This document shows positions 15,496 through 23,026 of a stretch of 61,577 nucleotides of DNA, in pieces. How positions within the stretch are numbered: the stretch's first letter is position 1; each line of letters begins with the position of its first letter. Source of the DNA: a virus. A program made the translations under genes and the position numbers. The stretch spans positions 1 to 61,577 of IMG/VR virus record IMGVR_UViG_3300033153_010015, one strand, 5' to 3'. The notes beneath the pieces were generated by a model that was not told the DNA's origin, did not search any database, and saw only the letters and a list, made by a program, of their open reading frames with translations.

Positions 15496-16287
15496 TTACA
15501 TTTTCCAGTCGTTTACAGTTACAGTCACTCTCCCCAGGCTGCGGACTTCGTCCCGCACTTCGGCCATGGATAGATCTGCTTTGAACGTGTGTCCCATCCT
15601 AGCCTCTGCTTCGACGTACTGGTCGAGCAGCTTCGGGTTGTGCTGTCCTGCCAGGACCAGGGCGCTTTTGGGTGCGTAGATGCAGAAGCAACAAGAAAGC
15701 CGAGGCATCCCCAGGTCGTAGGCGAAGTGGTGCGGAACGCCAGAGGCTTTGATATTTGCCCACACGTCGCCGACGGGCCAGGCTTGAATGGCCAGCCAGT
15801 CGTCTACCTTACGTTTACTGGTCTTCGTGCTGGCCCTGGTGTTACGCTTGAAAGGTTCAAGCTTTGCCCTGGCTGGTGATTCTTCGGCACGCATACCCAT
15901 ACAGTTCAAGATTCGAATATCAGACGCCAGGGTGCGGGAAAGTTCAGTAAAGAGCTTGTTGATCTGGTCCCGCTTCAAGTCGCTGGTGCACCATCTGTTT
16001 GTCGGGGAGGGCCACTTGCCTCTGGCCTCGGCGTATTCGAGTAAATCACCCTTAGGCCTGGCCATGTGCCAGAAGGGGACGTCGTAGAGCTTTGCCTGGT
16101 CTTCTGCCAGGTCTTTGCACCCTTCCCACTCAATGCGCCCCAGGTCGGCGTGTGCGGCGACGATTTGGCCCTTGAAGCGTTGAGACTCTGCCAGGGTGGC
16201 CACGTAGTCCAGTAACGTCTGAGAGTCCTTGCCTGAGCTGGTATTGATCACCAGGACGTCGTAGTCGTTGAGGTCTGGTACCAACAT
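15496..16287 (-). CDS. PP-loop ATPase, PAPS reductase family
   Basis: A 263-residue protein with the PP-loop motif SSGKDS at residues 17-22, an HADLGR segment and a late cysteine cluster (RLSCCFCIYAP, about residue 200). These are typical of the phosphoadenosine phosphosulfate reductase / ATP pyrophosphatase superfamily. Members activate a substrate with ATP, often for sulfur chemistry. In phages their substrates are mostly unknown; sulfur metabolism or a DNA/RNA thio-modification are possibilities. Its ATG overlaps the stop of the first gene of the operon (TAATG). Confidence 0.8.
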   Translation of the reverse strand: MLVPDLNDYDVLVINTSSGKDSQTLLDYVATLAESQRFKGQIVAAHADLGRIEWEGCKDLAEDQAKLYDVPFWHMARPKGDLLEYAEARGKWPSPTNRWCTSDLKRDQINKLFTELSRTLASDIRILNCMGMRAEESPARAKLEPFKRNTRASTKTSKRKVDDWLAIQAWPVGDVWANIKASGVPHHFAYDLGMPRLSCCFCIYAPKSALVLAGQHNPKLLDQYVEAEARMGHTFKADLSMAEVRDEVRSLGRVTVTVNDWKM

Positions 16288-16568
16288 TATCGAACCCTCA
16301 CGGCCAGGACGTATTCGCGGATATCCTCTACACGCTCGACATTGATGCCTGTATCCTTCGGCAGGTTGAAGTAGACCGGGTTAGAGGAGAGGCTCTTGTG
16401 TCGATACATACGCAGCAACTTGTCGCCGTCCCGTACCTGGGACAATACGCATTGGGTGTCCAGCCCGTCGAGGACGTTCAACACGGCGCGCTTGTCGGCG
16501 TTAGTGTTAATGTGTAGGGGGCTGCCTGTCAGCATTGCGGCTACTGTTGCTGTTTCTCTCTGATTCAT
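16287..16568 (-). CDS. Hypothetical protein, first gene of the leftward operon
   Basis: A 93-residue protein of unknown family. The shared leader AGGAGCAAGCAGA precedes the ATG at 16568. It is the gene nearest the strong leftward promoter at 16624-16652, so it is probably made early and abundantly. Confidence 0.75.
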   Translation of the reverse strand: MNQRETATVAAMLTGSPLHINTNADKRAVLNVLDGLDTQCVLSQVRDGDKLLRMYRHKSLSSNPVYFNLPKDTGINVERVEDIREYVLAVRVR

Positions 16569-16623
16569 TCTGCTTGCTCCTGATTCGAGTTGCGGTTAAG
16601 CCAGTGTGGCCTGTTCATACCCC

Positions 16624-16652
16624 ACTATACAGGCACCTTTTGTATCTGTCAA
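16624..16652 (-). promoter_or_regulatory. Sigma70-type leftward promoter
   Basis: On the minus strand TTGACA (16652-16647) is followed by 17 bases and TATAGT (16629-16624), an almost perfect sigma70 promoter. It points to the first leftward gene (ATG at 16568) and probably drives the leftward operon. Confidence 0.8.
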
Positions 16653-16750
16653 CGTGTTTAGTGTAATTAATTGTATCTCTTATCAAAAGCACCCTGAAAG
16701 CGCTCTCGCCGAATAGTCTCCCCCTATATAGACTATAGAGGATATGTATC

Positions 16751-16787
16751 TATTGCTCTGGGATACCTAATCCGTATGGTGAGACTG
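16751..16787 (+). repeat. 37-base direct repeat, copy 1
   Basis: Ends TATTGCTCT and GTATGGTGAGACTG enclose a 14-base centre. Copy 2 at 16856-16892 has the same ends (one mismatch) around a different centre, exactly 105 bases away. Confidence 0.7.
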
Positions 16788-16855
16788 AAAGGTAGATTTC
16801 TGTATTTTTTATACATTTAATCGGATAATACTATATGTATAAAAAATATTTGTTA

Positions 16856-16892
16856 TATTGCTCTCAGGTAGTGAATTTGTATGCTGAGACTG
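16856..16892 (+). repeat. 37-base direct repeat, copy 2
   Basis: Copy 2 of the repeat at 16751-16787. It overlaps the left arm of the 20-base inverted repeat and continues into CTGAGACTGCTCTCAG (16884-16899), itself a 6-bp dyad. Confidence 0.7.
16859..16878 (+). repeat. 20-base inverted repeat, left arm
   Basis: These 20 bases are the exact reverse complement of 17041-17060. The arms flank 162 AT-rich bases. Confidence 0.85.
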
Positions 16893-17040
16893 CTCTCAGT
16901 GGAAAAATGGGAATCGCTCCAAAAGAGTTTGGCCGAGAAACACGAAAGTTTATCGGACCCTGTGGAAGAATACATATTTTAATAATTTATATAGAGTCTC
17001 TCTTATATAATCTAATCTAACATGGTTTTAACAAAAGTGG

Positions 17041-17060
17041 AAATTCACTACCTGAGAGCA
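17041..17060 (-). repeat. 20-base inverted repeat, right arm
   Basis: Exact reverse complement of 16859-16878. Immediately to the right, GC composition rises and a series of hairpins begins (17058-17260). Confidence 0.85.
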
Positions 17061-17260
17061 CTTGCCCTCCGACGGCATATCTCCGCCGTATGGCCACCAT
17101 CCTGAAGTGCGCGGGATACGCCGACTCAAATAGCTAAGTGCCTGGTAATGAACCACTTAGAGTTATACATATCATATATTATGCGACGTTAGGGAATCCG
17201 TAGGCAATAGACTTGATCAAGACCTAGGTGTGGGATCACTCATAGTAGCACGATGCGTGC
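17058..17260 (+). other. Hairpin-rich segment with two adjacent palindromes
   Basis: Possible stems: 17058-17063/17105-17110 enclosing 17072-17076/17085-17089; 17134-17140/17154-17160 (7 bp, 13-base loop); and 17248-17252/17256-17260 (3-base loop). A perfect 10-base palindrome CTTGATCAAG (17212-17221) abuts the 8-base palindrome ACCTAGGT (17222-17229). It may be a structured leader RNA of the rightward transcript, operator sites, or both. Confidence 0.45.
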
Positions 17261-17277
17261 CAGGAGGGAGGCATAGC

Positions 17278-17463
17278 ATGAACCGTGCCAGAGAAACCGC
17301 TACGTGGAGCAAAGGAGTCAAGAGGGGTGGGAGCCTCCACAGAATATACCCAACTTTCCACAACAATACTTTTTATATTATCAAGATTCAGCACAATACT
17401 ATTTGTTCCCCGATCCCGCCGTACAGGCAATTACGGTATTCGAAATACTTATCATACTTATAG
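17278..17463 (+). CDS. Doubtful 61-residue frame with strong ribosome site
   Basis: The ATG at 17278 follows AGGAGGGAGG at ideal distance, a very good ribosome site. The protein (MNRARETATWSKGVKRGGS and onward) then runs into AT-rich sequence and looks unlike the other genes. It may be a genuine leader peptide or a remnant. An overlapping frame from GTG 17304 encodes two hydrophobic stretches before running into the next gene; neither is firmly supported. Confidence 0.3.
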   Translation: MNRARETATWSKGVKRGGSLHRIYPTFHNNTFYIIKIQHNTICSPIPPYRQLRYSKYLSYL

Positions 17464-17619
17464 TACCTCTACCAATAATACCAGATCCCCAAATACCTTT
17501 CATACTTTTAGTTACTTTAAAGAAATACCATAAACTTATACAGAGCACCCTTGCACTTATCCCTTTTACGGTTACCTTAGCCACTCACCTACAACGATAC
17601 TTCGATACGGAGGAACACG

Positions 17620-17829
17620 ATGACAAAACCCAACCCCAGACGATACTTCGGCAAAAGACGGCAGGCAACCTACGCCTGGACTGCAACGTGTGCTGGAGAC
17701 ACCCTCAGCGGCATAGGCAGGACACGCCTCCGAGGGGAAGGCGCCTTCGACGACCTCCTCAGCAGGCTCGAGCAATCCAATGGCGTCTACAGCGTAATCA
17801 TCACTTCATTAACCAGGATAAGGGGATAG
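17620..17829 (+). CDS. Hypothetical small protein, first of the rightward block
   Basis: A 69-residue basic protein of unknown family. The leader CGATACGGAGGAACACG before the ATG is almost the same as that of the gene at 18059, which supports both starts. It is the first convincing gene of the rightward arm. Confidence 0.7.
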   Translation: MTKPNPRRYFGKRRQATYAWTATCAGDTLSGIGRTRLRGEGAFDDLLSRLEQSNGVYSVIITSLTRIRG

Positions 17830-17832
17830 CAC

Positions 17833-18039
17833 ATGACCTATTTCTTTTCGGCAATCATCTCCCCGAAGAACAAACCTGAAGCGGTCTGTGCGAGGGTAGA
17901 CGGCACCCTCAGGATGCACTGCAGCAGCAACCCCTACACTGAATGCAAGGCTGAGATCCGGAGGCTCATCGCAGAGGACGACCCTTCCTTGGATGCCGAA
18001 GAGTCGGTTATTCAGCTCGTGGCACTTAACAGAATCTAA
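17833..18039 (+). CDS. Hypothetical small protein
   Basis: A 68-residue protein with a strand-helix pattern (MTYFFSAIISPKNKPEAVCA). AAGGGG lies eight bases before the ATG. No family was recognised. It lies three bases after the preceding gene. Confidence 0.7.
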   Translation: MTYFFSAIISPKNKPEAVCARVDGTLRMHCSSNPYTECKAEIRRLIAEDDPSLDAEESVIQLVALNRI

Positions 18040-18058
18040 ACGATACGGAGAAAACACG

Positions 18059-19267
18059 ATGGCTTACCCCACCAACCCGATCCCAGTACAGCCGGAAGGA
18101 TTCATACTCGTAGGACCTTTCGGTGCGGACCAGGCAGCAGAAGCAATCGTCCCTGAGGGCTCGAAGTTCCTCCTCCAGAATGGAAGCTGGTGGCCCTCCG
18201 ACAGCGTCGGCAGGAGGCCTGCGGCCAAAACACGCTACGCCGTACCAGTCGGAACGGGCATGTTCGCCGACGATCGGCTCAAAGAGCCCGCCGAGGAGCC
18301 CGCCAAGGAAACCCTGACCTTCGCCCAACTCAACCCTGATCTGCTGGAGGTACAGCACAACGGCAGGTTCCTCACCAGGCTGATCAGTGGACAGGTTCCC
18401 TACTCTTGGAAAGACGGCAGCACGGCAGCTCTTCGGAACCTTTGGCCTGATTGGTACCAGGAAGGGATCGATAATAAACTCGACGAGTTGAATAAGGTTC
18501 CGGAGCCCACGAAGCAGGAGGAACGCCTCAAGGAGGCTTTGAATGGGGCTACGCCCGAGGTGACCGAGAAGGGTTCGACCCTGCAGCCTGGGGGCTTTAG
18601 CGACCACTTCGACGCAGACTGCAGCGGAGACTTCGAAGCTCGTTGGTCCTCAACCGACCTCGACGGCCCGAAGCTGGTCAACTACGAGGATGCCTACTAC
18701 AAAGCAGCCGACCGGGTAATGGAGCAGGCTCGGAAGATCGAGCAGTTGAAGCTGACACCCAAGGTCGTTCCCTGCAAAGGCTGCGGGTGCGAACTCCTGA
18801 CCGAGAAGGACGAGCGGATCAAGGAGCTGGAAGAAACGGCCGAGCTCCTTAAAGCGGCCCTGGAGACGTCGAAAGAATCCTACCTCTCCATCCTGAAGGA
18901 TCAGAAGAAGTTCCTCGACCTCTTTGGCGAGTACAAGATGGAGCACCTTGAGACGATCATGGCCGCCATGCCAAGTCCGGAAGACTACGACCGAGCATCG
19001 ATAACCATGTACTACACCCTGGCCGAGGAGTACCTCTCTCCCGAGGAGATCACAGACGAGCTGGTAGCAAAGCACGGCCGGATCCCTGTAACGAGTTACG
19101 TGTACGGAGGCAAAGACCGCGAGGGCGGATTGCTCGTTGGTGCCTATAAAGACACGACCGACGTAATGGTGGCGGTAGTCCTGTCGCCGGATCTCGGTAG
19201 AACCGAACACGTATATGCTGGCACCATCAAGATTAAGAAATCCGACTTGCCGGGAGAGCCCTCATGA
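18059..19267 (+). CDS. Hypothetical coiled-coil protein
   Basis: A 402-residue protein. The N-terminal part is mixed; a CKGCGCELL motif near residue 237 precedes a coiled-coil (about 245-300); the C-terminus is beta-rich (RIPVTSYVYGGKDREGGLLV). No family was recognised. The start at 18059 has the CGATACGGAGAAAACACG leader; the open frame begins earlier at 17993 but overlaps the preceding gene. Confidence 0.75.
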   Translation: MAYPTNPIPVQPEGFILVGPFGADQAAEAIVPEGSKFLLQNGSWWPSDSVGRRPAAKTRYAVPVGTGMFADDRLKEPAEEPAKETLTFAQLNPDLLEVQHNGRFLTRLISGQVPYSWKDGSTAALRNLWPDWYQEGIDNKLDELNKVPEPTKQEERLKEALNGATPEVTEKGSTLQPGGFSDHFDADCSGDFEARWSSTDLDGPKLVNYEDAYYKAADRVMEQARKIEQLKLTPKVVPCKGCGCELLTEKDERIKELEETAELLKAALETSKESYLSILKDQKKFLDLFGEYKMEHLETIMAAMPSPEDYDRASITMYYTLAEEYLSPEEITDELVAKHGRIPVTSYVYGGKDREGGLLVGAYKDTTDVMVAVVLSPDLGRTEHVYAGTIKIKKSDLPGEPS

Positions 19268-19458
19268 GTAAAGACCTCCCGTTGGAGGTAGGATCTCCAG
19301 AGTCATTCGGGTGGTTGACGACGGACTACAAGCAGGTGACTCCGGAGATCTTCTCGATAAAGTGCCCGGAATGTGCCGGCACGGGAGTGTTCCTACTTCC
19401 TGACGACGAGGGCGTTCCCTGTAATTATTGTAAGACGAAAGGAGAGGTCTTTGTATGA
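19264..19458 (+). CDS. Zinc-knuckle protein
   Basis: A 64-residue protein with a DnaJ-type pair, CPECAGTG and CNYCKTKG. It overlaps both neighbours as ATGA. Similar knuckles occur in several other proteins of this genome. Confidence 0.75.
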   Translation: MSKDLPLEVGSPESFGWLTTDYKQVTPEIFSIKCPECAGTGVFLLPDDEGVPCNYCKTKGEVFV

Positions 19459-19715
19459 GTAAAGAGCAAATAACCTGCGGCGACTGCGGCTACGTCTACC
19501 ACGGCTGCACGGCCGTGGATCACTGCCCCAAGTGCGAGGAAGACGTTGCTCTCGAACAGCAGGTCAAGGTCCTCAAGGGGCAGAAAGCGAAGCTTGTAGA
19601 GGCGTTGGAAGAGATCGCAAGCACGAAGACGTTAGACGAGAACGACTACCACTACTGTGGAACTTGCGTGGACCTGGTGGCTACTGCATCAAGAACGCTC
19701 AAGGAGGTCGGGTAA
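19455..19715 (+). CDS. Zinc ribbon with coiled-coil
   Basis: An 86-residue protein: zinc ribbon (CGDCGYVYHGC, CPKC), a central coiled-coil, then a second Cys pair (CGTC). Start and stop overlap the neighbouring genes (ATGA, TAATG). Probably a small regulator or adaptor; the partner is unknown. Confidence 0.75.
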   Translation: MSKEQITCGDCGYVYHGCTAVDHCPKCEEDVALEQQVKVLKGQKAKLVEALEEIASTKTLDENDYHYCGTCVDLVATASRTLKEVG

Positions 19716-19972
19716 TGGACAAATACTTCGAGCTGATGGAGAAGATACGGGCCGGAGGTCAGGAGTTTATGAGGAAGTACGGGAGCGAGCCCAACGTCGT
19801 CGTGATCTACCCAAAGACCCTGTACGAGGCATGCGACTGCGCTCAAGCAGCAAACCTCTTCCGGAGCCAGGAGAGGGTAGTGAAAGGGCCTGTGATCCAA
19901 GGCCTCCGGGTCATTGAGTGCCCGCACCAGGAAGAAGGCACTGTGAGTGTGGGGGTGCTGCAGTGCCCGTAA
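19715..19972 (+). CDS. Hypothetical protein upstream of the endolysin
   Basis: An 85-residue protein (MDKYFELMEKIRAGGQEFM start) with an alpha/beta pattern and no recognised domain. AAGGAGG precedes the ATG. Its end overlaps the endolysin start by ten bases. Confidence 0.7.
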   Translation: MDKYFELMEKIRAGGQEFMRKYGSEPNVVVIYPKTLYEACDCAQAANLFRSQERVVKGPVIQGLRVIECPHQEEGTVSVGVLQCP

Positions 19973-20352
19973 ACCTCTCCGTACTCCTCGCAGCAATCGC
20001 CATGGTCGAGTCGGGCAACGACCCGAACGCCGTCGGCGACAAGCACCTCAAGAACCAAGCCTACGGCCGGTACCAGATACGCAAGCCGTACCTCGACGAC
20101 GTAAACCGCGTCCTGCACTCGGACTTCACGATGGACGACGTTCGCAAGCACGACGTAATCGGCAAGTGCGCCGTCCTGAACTACCTCCACTGGTGGGGGC
20201 AGAAATACACGAACAGGACGGGCCTGAAGCCGAGCTACGAAGTACTGGCCAGGATCCACAACGGAGGCCCCAGAGGCTACCAGAAGCAGAGCACCGTGGC
20301 CTACTGGTTCAAGGTGCGGAAACACCTAATTAAGGCGGGAGCGATCCAGTGA
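19963..20352 (+). CDS. Endolysin, lysozyme/transglycosylase fold
   Basis: A 129-residue muramidase/transglycosylase-like protein expected to cut peptidoglycan at lysis. It shows the SLT-type order: catalytic Glu in AMVESGN (E16), AYGRYQI, and the late ARIHNGGPRG motif. The GTG at 19963 with GGGGGTG upstream is preferred; earlier in-frame codons lie inside the previous gene. There is no signal peptide, so a holin would be needed for release; none is next to it. Confidence 0.8.
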   Translation: MPVNLSVLLAAIAMVESGNDPNAVGDKHLKNQAYGRYQIRKPYLDDVNRVLHSDFTMDDVRKHDVIGKCAVLNYLHWWGQKYTNRTGLKPSYEVLARIHNGGPRGYQKQSTVAYWFKVRKHLIKAGAIQ

Positions 20353-21131
20353 GCACCAAAGAAACAGCATACACCCTCGAAGCCCGGCAGCTGCACCGCC
20401 TACCCAACAAAGACTCGTATTCAAACGACGAGATGTTGGAGATAGCCACCTACTTCGCGGCCTACAGCCCCCGGCACATCAGCCTCGACGCCAAGAGCCG
20501 CACGGTGACGGTGACCGACCACAAGACTCGTTGCCGGCTGTCGGTCAGTCGCTGGCTGCATATGACGGTCAGGCACCAGCGCAAGACGTCCGGCAAGTTG
20601 ACGTTCGAGAACGGCACCCTCTCCCCTCTTGGGGAGTACCAGTACTTGGCCATCGTCAGACTCGGGGGCGGCAGAGGCCAGCCAAAGTACCGGCAGCCGA
20701 TCCACAAGTGGGTTCTGAAGGATCTGTACCCGAAGTCCCGCCGGCAGGTGGTATTCGTCGACGGAGATCACCACAACCTGGTCGAAGCGAACATCGTACC
20801 TCGGCCATATAGCAGCTTCTTCCCCGGACTGCGGATGCACGCCACCGTGTTCCCTGTGCGAAAGTTCTGGGACTGCGCTGACTATGTAACAGGTCAGGCC
20901 ATTCAGGGCGAGAACGAGAGAGGTTTATATCAAGCCCTCGCCAACGAGAAAGTAACACTCAGGCCTACCAAGAAGGTAACAGGAGAGGCGCTAATCGACG
21001 TAGAGCTGGAGTGGTGGAGGCTCGGCGAACGAGCCAAGGTACTCGACGCCATCCACGACACCGATCGAGGCGTCGACGGATGGTTCACAGACAACGGACG
21101 GCAGGCACACGGCCTGGCGCCGATTAACTAA
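20349..21131 (+). CDS. Hypothetical protein with weak HNH-like segment
   Basis: A 260-residue basic protein. The segment VVFVDGDHHNLVEANIVP (about residues 136-153) resembles the core of HNH endonucleases (D, N and N spacing), but the first His is missing, so activity is doubtful. It starts at GTG 20349, overlapping the endolysin stop (GTGA). It may be a degenerate or divergent HNH protein, or another DNA-binding protein. Confidence 0.65.
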   Translation: MSTKETAYTLEARQLHRLPNKDSYSNDEMLEIATYFAAYSPRHISLDAKSRTVTVTDHKTRCRLSVSRWLHMTVRHQRKTSGKLTFENGTLSPLGEYQYLAIVRLGGGRGQPKYRQPIHKWVLKDLYPKSRRQVVFVDGDHHNLVEANIVPRPYSSFFPGLRMHATVFPVRKFWDCADYVTGQAIQGENERGLYQALANEKVTLRPTKKVTGEALIDVELEWWRLGERAKVLDAIHDTDRGVDGWFTDNGRQAHGLAPIN

Positions 21132-21149
21132 CAACGAGAAGGAAGACCA

Positions 21150-21743
21150 ATGGCACAGATGAGAATCAACAACGCAATGCGCGAACGGGCGGCATTTGCC
21201 GTAGTAGTCGAGAAATTCGAACAGAAGCACAAAGCGGCCTTGGAGGGGATCCGAAAGGAGGCGCGTGACCGACACGAAAGACTCCTGGGAAACTGGACAA
21301 ACATCATCGAGAAAAACGAGGCGCAGAGGTTCGTCTCGCACACCAGCACTACACACGTGGAGTTGCCAATCAATTACACGTACAAAGGCCTCACGGGCAT
21401 ACGTGCCAAGAAACTTCCCGGATATTATATCCATCTCCAGGTAGAGCTGGATCGACCTCTTGCAACTGCAACCAACATGCGGGAGCTGTCCAAAGACCTT
21501 CGGCGTATAAACCTGGATGCCCGCATCGCTGAATTCATCAGCCTGGACAAGCAGGCCCGCGAGTGCTACACCAACGTCCTCAGCTTCCTCAAGCAGTTCC
21601 GGACCTACGAACGGGCGCAGGAAGAGTGGCAGGACCTCGGACGCTACCTGCCGCGCACGGAGCCGGAAGCCAAGGGCAAGAAGACTGAGACCGCTCTGAT
21701 CCTTTCCGGGCAGTCCCTGAACAAGTACCTCAAGAACGTTTAA
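21150..21743 (+). CDS. Hypothetical helical protein
   Basis: A 197-residue charged, mostly helical protein with no recognised family. The central part (ATNMRELSKDLRRINLDARIAE) is helical and the C-terminus is basic. Leader GAGAAGGAAGACCA. It may belong to the early rightward group with its neighbours. Confidence 0.7.
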   Translation: MAQMRINNAMRERAAFAVVVEKFEQKHKAALEGIRKEARDRHERLLGNWTNIIEKNEAQRFVSHTSTTHVELPINYTYKGLTGIRAKKLPGYYIHLQVELDRPLATATNMRELSKDLRRINLDARIAEFISLDKQARECYTNVLSFLKQFRTYERAQEEWQDLGRYLPRTEPEAKGKKTETALILSGQSLNKYLKNV

Positions 21744-21761
21744 CTGAGAAGGGCAGCAAAC

Positions 21762-22481
21762 ATGATCCACGCAAGACAAGATTACAACGAACGAGTTCAA
21801 GACAGCGCTAACCTGATCCCAGACGATGAGCCTGTAGTGCTCCTCCGAGGGCAAGACGCCTTGGCGATCGAGGCAATTCGGGTCTACGCAAACCTCTGCC
21901 GAATGAACCAAGCCCCTGATGTTGCAGCAAAGATGGAAGCCCATCTGAAGCTCATGGAAGAGTGGCCGAAGAAGAAGATACCGGACCTGCCGGCAAGTGA
22001 GTCCGAGGAAGACTGCCCCAGCAAGTGCGCCAACTGCGAGGACGTGCTCAGAGAGTGCTGTAATTGCGGCTACCGATGGTGCTTTAATGAGGGGTGTTCC
22101 CAATACGACGGAGACGAGTGGTGCGATCAGTGCAGCTCCCTGGCCACTGACCAGATCAAGGATCTGGAGGAGGACATGAAGAAAACAGACGAGCGTGCGA
22201 CGACACAAGGCAAACAGGTCGACCTCCCCGTGGCCCTGCAACTGTTGAGCACCTCGTTCCACAACATCCGTGAGAACCGCCTCCGCCAGAAGCAGGCTGC
22301 AGGCTACAGGGGCTGGGACGACCCACACATGATCCCCAAGCTGGAGAGTGCACTGATAGATGGCGTGCAATGCCTGTGCGATCACGACGACCACGTGCAG
22401 GACATCGACATCGCCAACCTGGCCATGATGATTGGGGCCATGAAGCGTGTGGAGGATCCTGAATATGGAAATAAAGAGTAA
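21762..22481 (+). CDS. Cysteine-rich hypothetical protein
   Basis: A 239-residue acidic protein with a dense cysteine region (CPSKCANCEDVLRECCNCGY, then CFNEGC and CDQC; about residues 83-130) that could bind two or three zinc ions. The rest is helical. GAGAAGGG precedes the ATG. The zinc region recalls RING/treble-clef spacing, but I cannot assign a family. Confidence 0.7.
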   Translation: MIHARQDYNERVQDSANLIPDDEPVVLLRGQDALAIEAIRVYANLCRMNQAPDVAAKMEAHLKLMEEWPKKKIPDLPASESEEDCPSKCANCEDVLRECCNCGYRWCFNEGCSQYDGDEWCDQCSSLATDQIKDLEEDMKKTDERATTQGKQVDLPVALQLLSTSFHNIRENRLRQKQAAGYRGWDDPHMIPKLESALIDGVQCLCDHDDHVQDIDIANLAMMIGAMKRVEDPEYGNKE

Positions 22482-23025
22482 GCAGCTCGGCAAAGAGCTC
22501 TACTCCTCCGGGTTCTTCGGAAATACCCTGCGCAACTGGGCGTCTCCGGAGGACCTGAACAAGGAGTTGCAGGAAGGCAAGAACCCTCCTGTGAAGCTGG
22601 TCCTGAGGCAGGCAATGGTCCAAGGCGGAGGCATCTGCGTCTACGACCTTGAGCCTAACGAGGCCATCAACCAATACGTCTGCCTCCAGGAGCATGGACA
22701 GCAGCATCTGTACCTGTCCGAGCAGTTGCCGGGGCAGCCGGGTAACATCGTGTTTCAGGGAGAGTATTGCTTGGGGTCTGACGGGGAGTTCCTTCGGGCA
22801 TCGACCGTCAAGGACTTCCACAGACCGGCCATGGTCATGGCCGAGGAGTTCAAGTACGCGGCATGCCGGCCGGTTCTGAACCACTACTTGGACTCAGGGT
22901 CGTATCAGCGTCTGATGGACCTCGCAGAGGCCTTCCCGGACCACGTAATCGAGTTCACGCTCTGCAACGAGAGTGTGGGCAGTGAAAGCAAGCCCATGAT
23001 CGTATGGGAAGTAAGGAAATACTAG
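22465..23025 (+). CDS. Hypothetical protein upstream of thymidylate synthase
   Basis: A 186-residue protein, alpha/beta in appearance, of unknown family. The start at 22465 follows GGAGGATC and overlaps the preceding gene. It ends one base before the thymidylate synthase ATG, so the two are probably co-translated, but a shared pathway is not shown. Confidence 0.7.
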   Translation: MEIKSKQLGKELYSSGFFGNTLRNWASPEDLNKELQEGKNPPVKLVLRQAMVQGGGICVYDLEPNEAINQYVCLQEHGQQHLYLSEQLPGQPGNIVFQGEYCLGSDGEFLRASTVKDFHRPAMVMAEEFKYAACRPVLNHYLDSGSYQRLMDLAEAFPDHVIEFTLCNESVGSESKPMIVWEVRKY

Positions 23026-23026
23026 C

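Larger units (their letters stand above)
16569..17619. other. AT-rich regulatory region between divergent gene blocks
   Basis: About 1.05 kb with no well-supported gene, between the leftward and rightward arms. It contains the leftward promoter, two 37-base imperfect direct repeats, a perfect 20-base inverted repeat, several hairpins, two abutting palindromes and, at 17365-17560, an AT-rich stretch with repeated ATACT/ATACC words. A 61-codon frame at 16835-17020 and longer frames from 17278 and 17304 are open, but their composition is unlike the genes. A replication origin or immunity-type operators would fit, but neither is proven. Confidence 0.7.

Noticed and set aside
16835-17020. 61-codon frame in the AT-rich region
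   Set aside because: No ribosome site, AT-rich composition, and it lies across the repeat and inverted-repeat arm.
17304-17879. 191-codon frame
   Set aside because: Its last third overlaps two genes with good ribosome sites and reads like shadow sequence; kept only as a finding for the hydrophobic part.
20349-21131. Firm call of an HNH homing endonuclease
   Set aside because: The core lacks the first histidine and the match is short.
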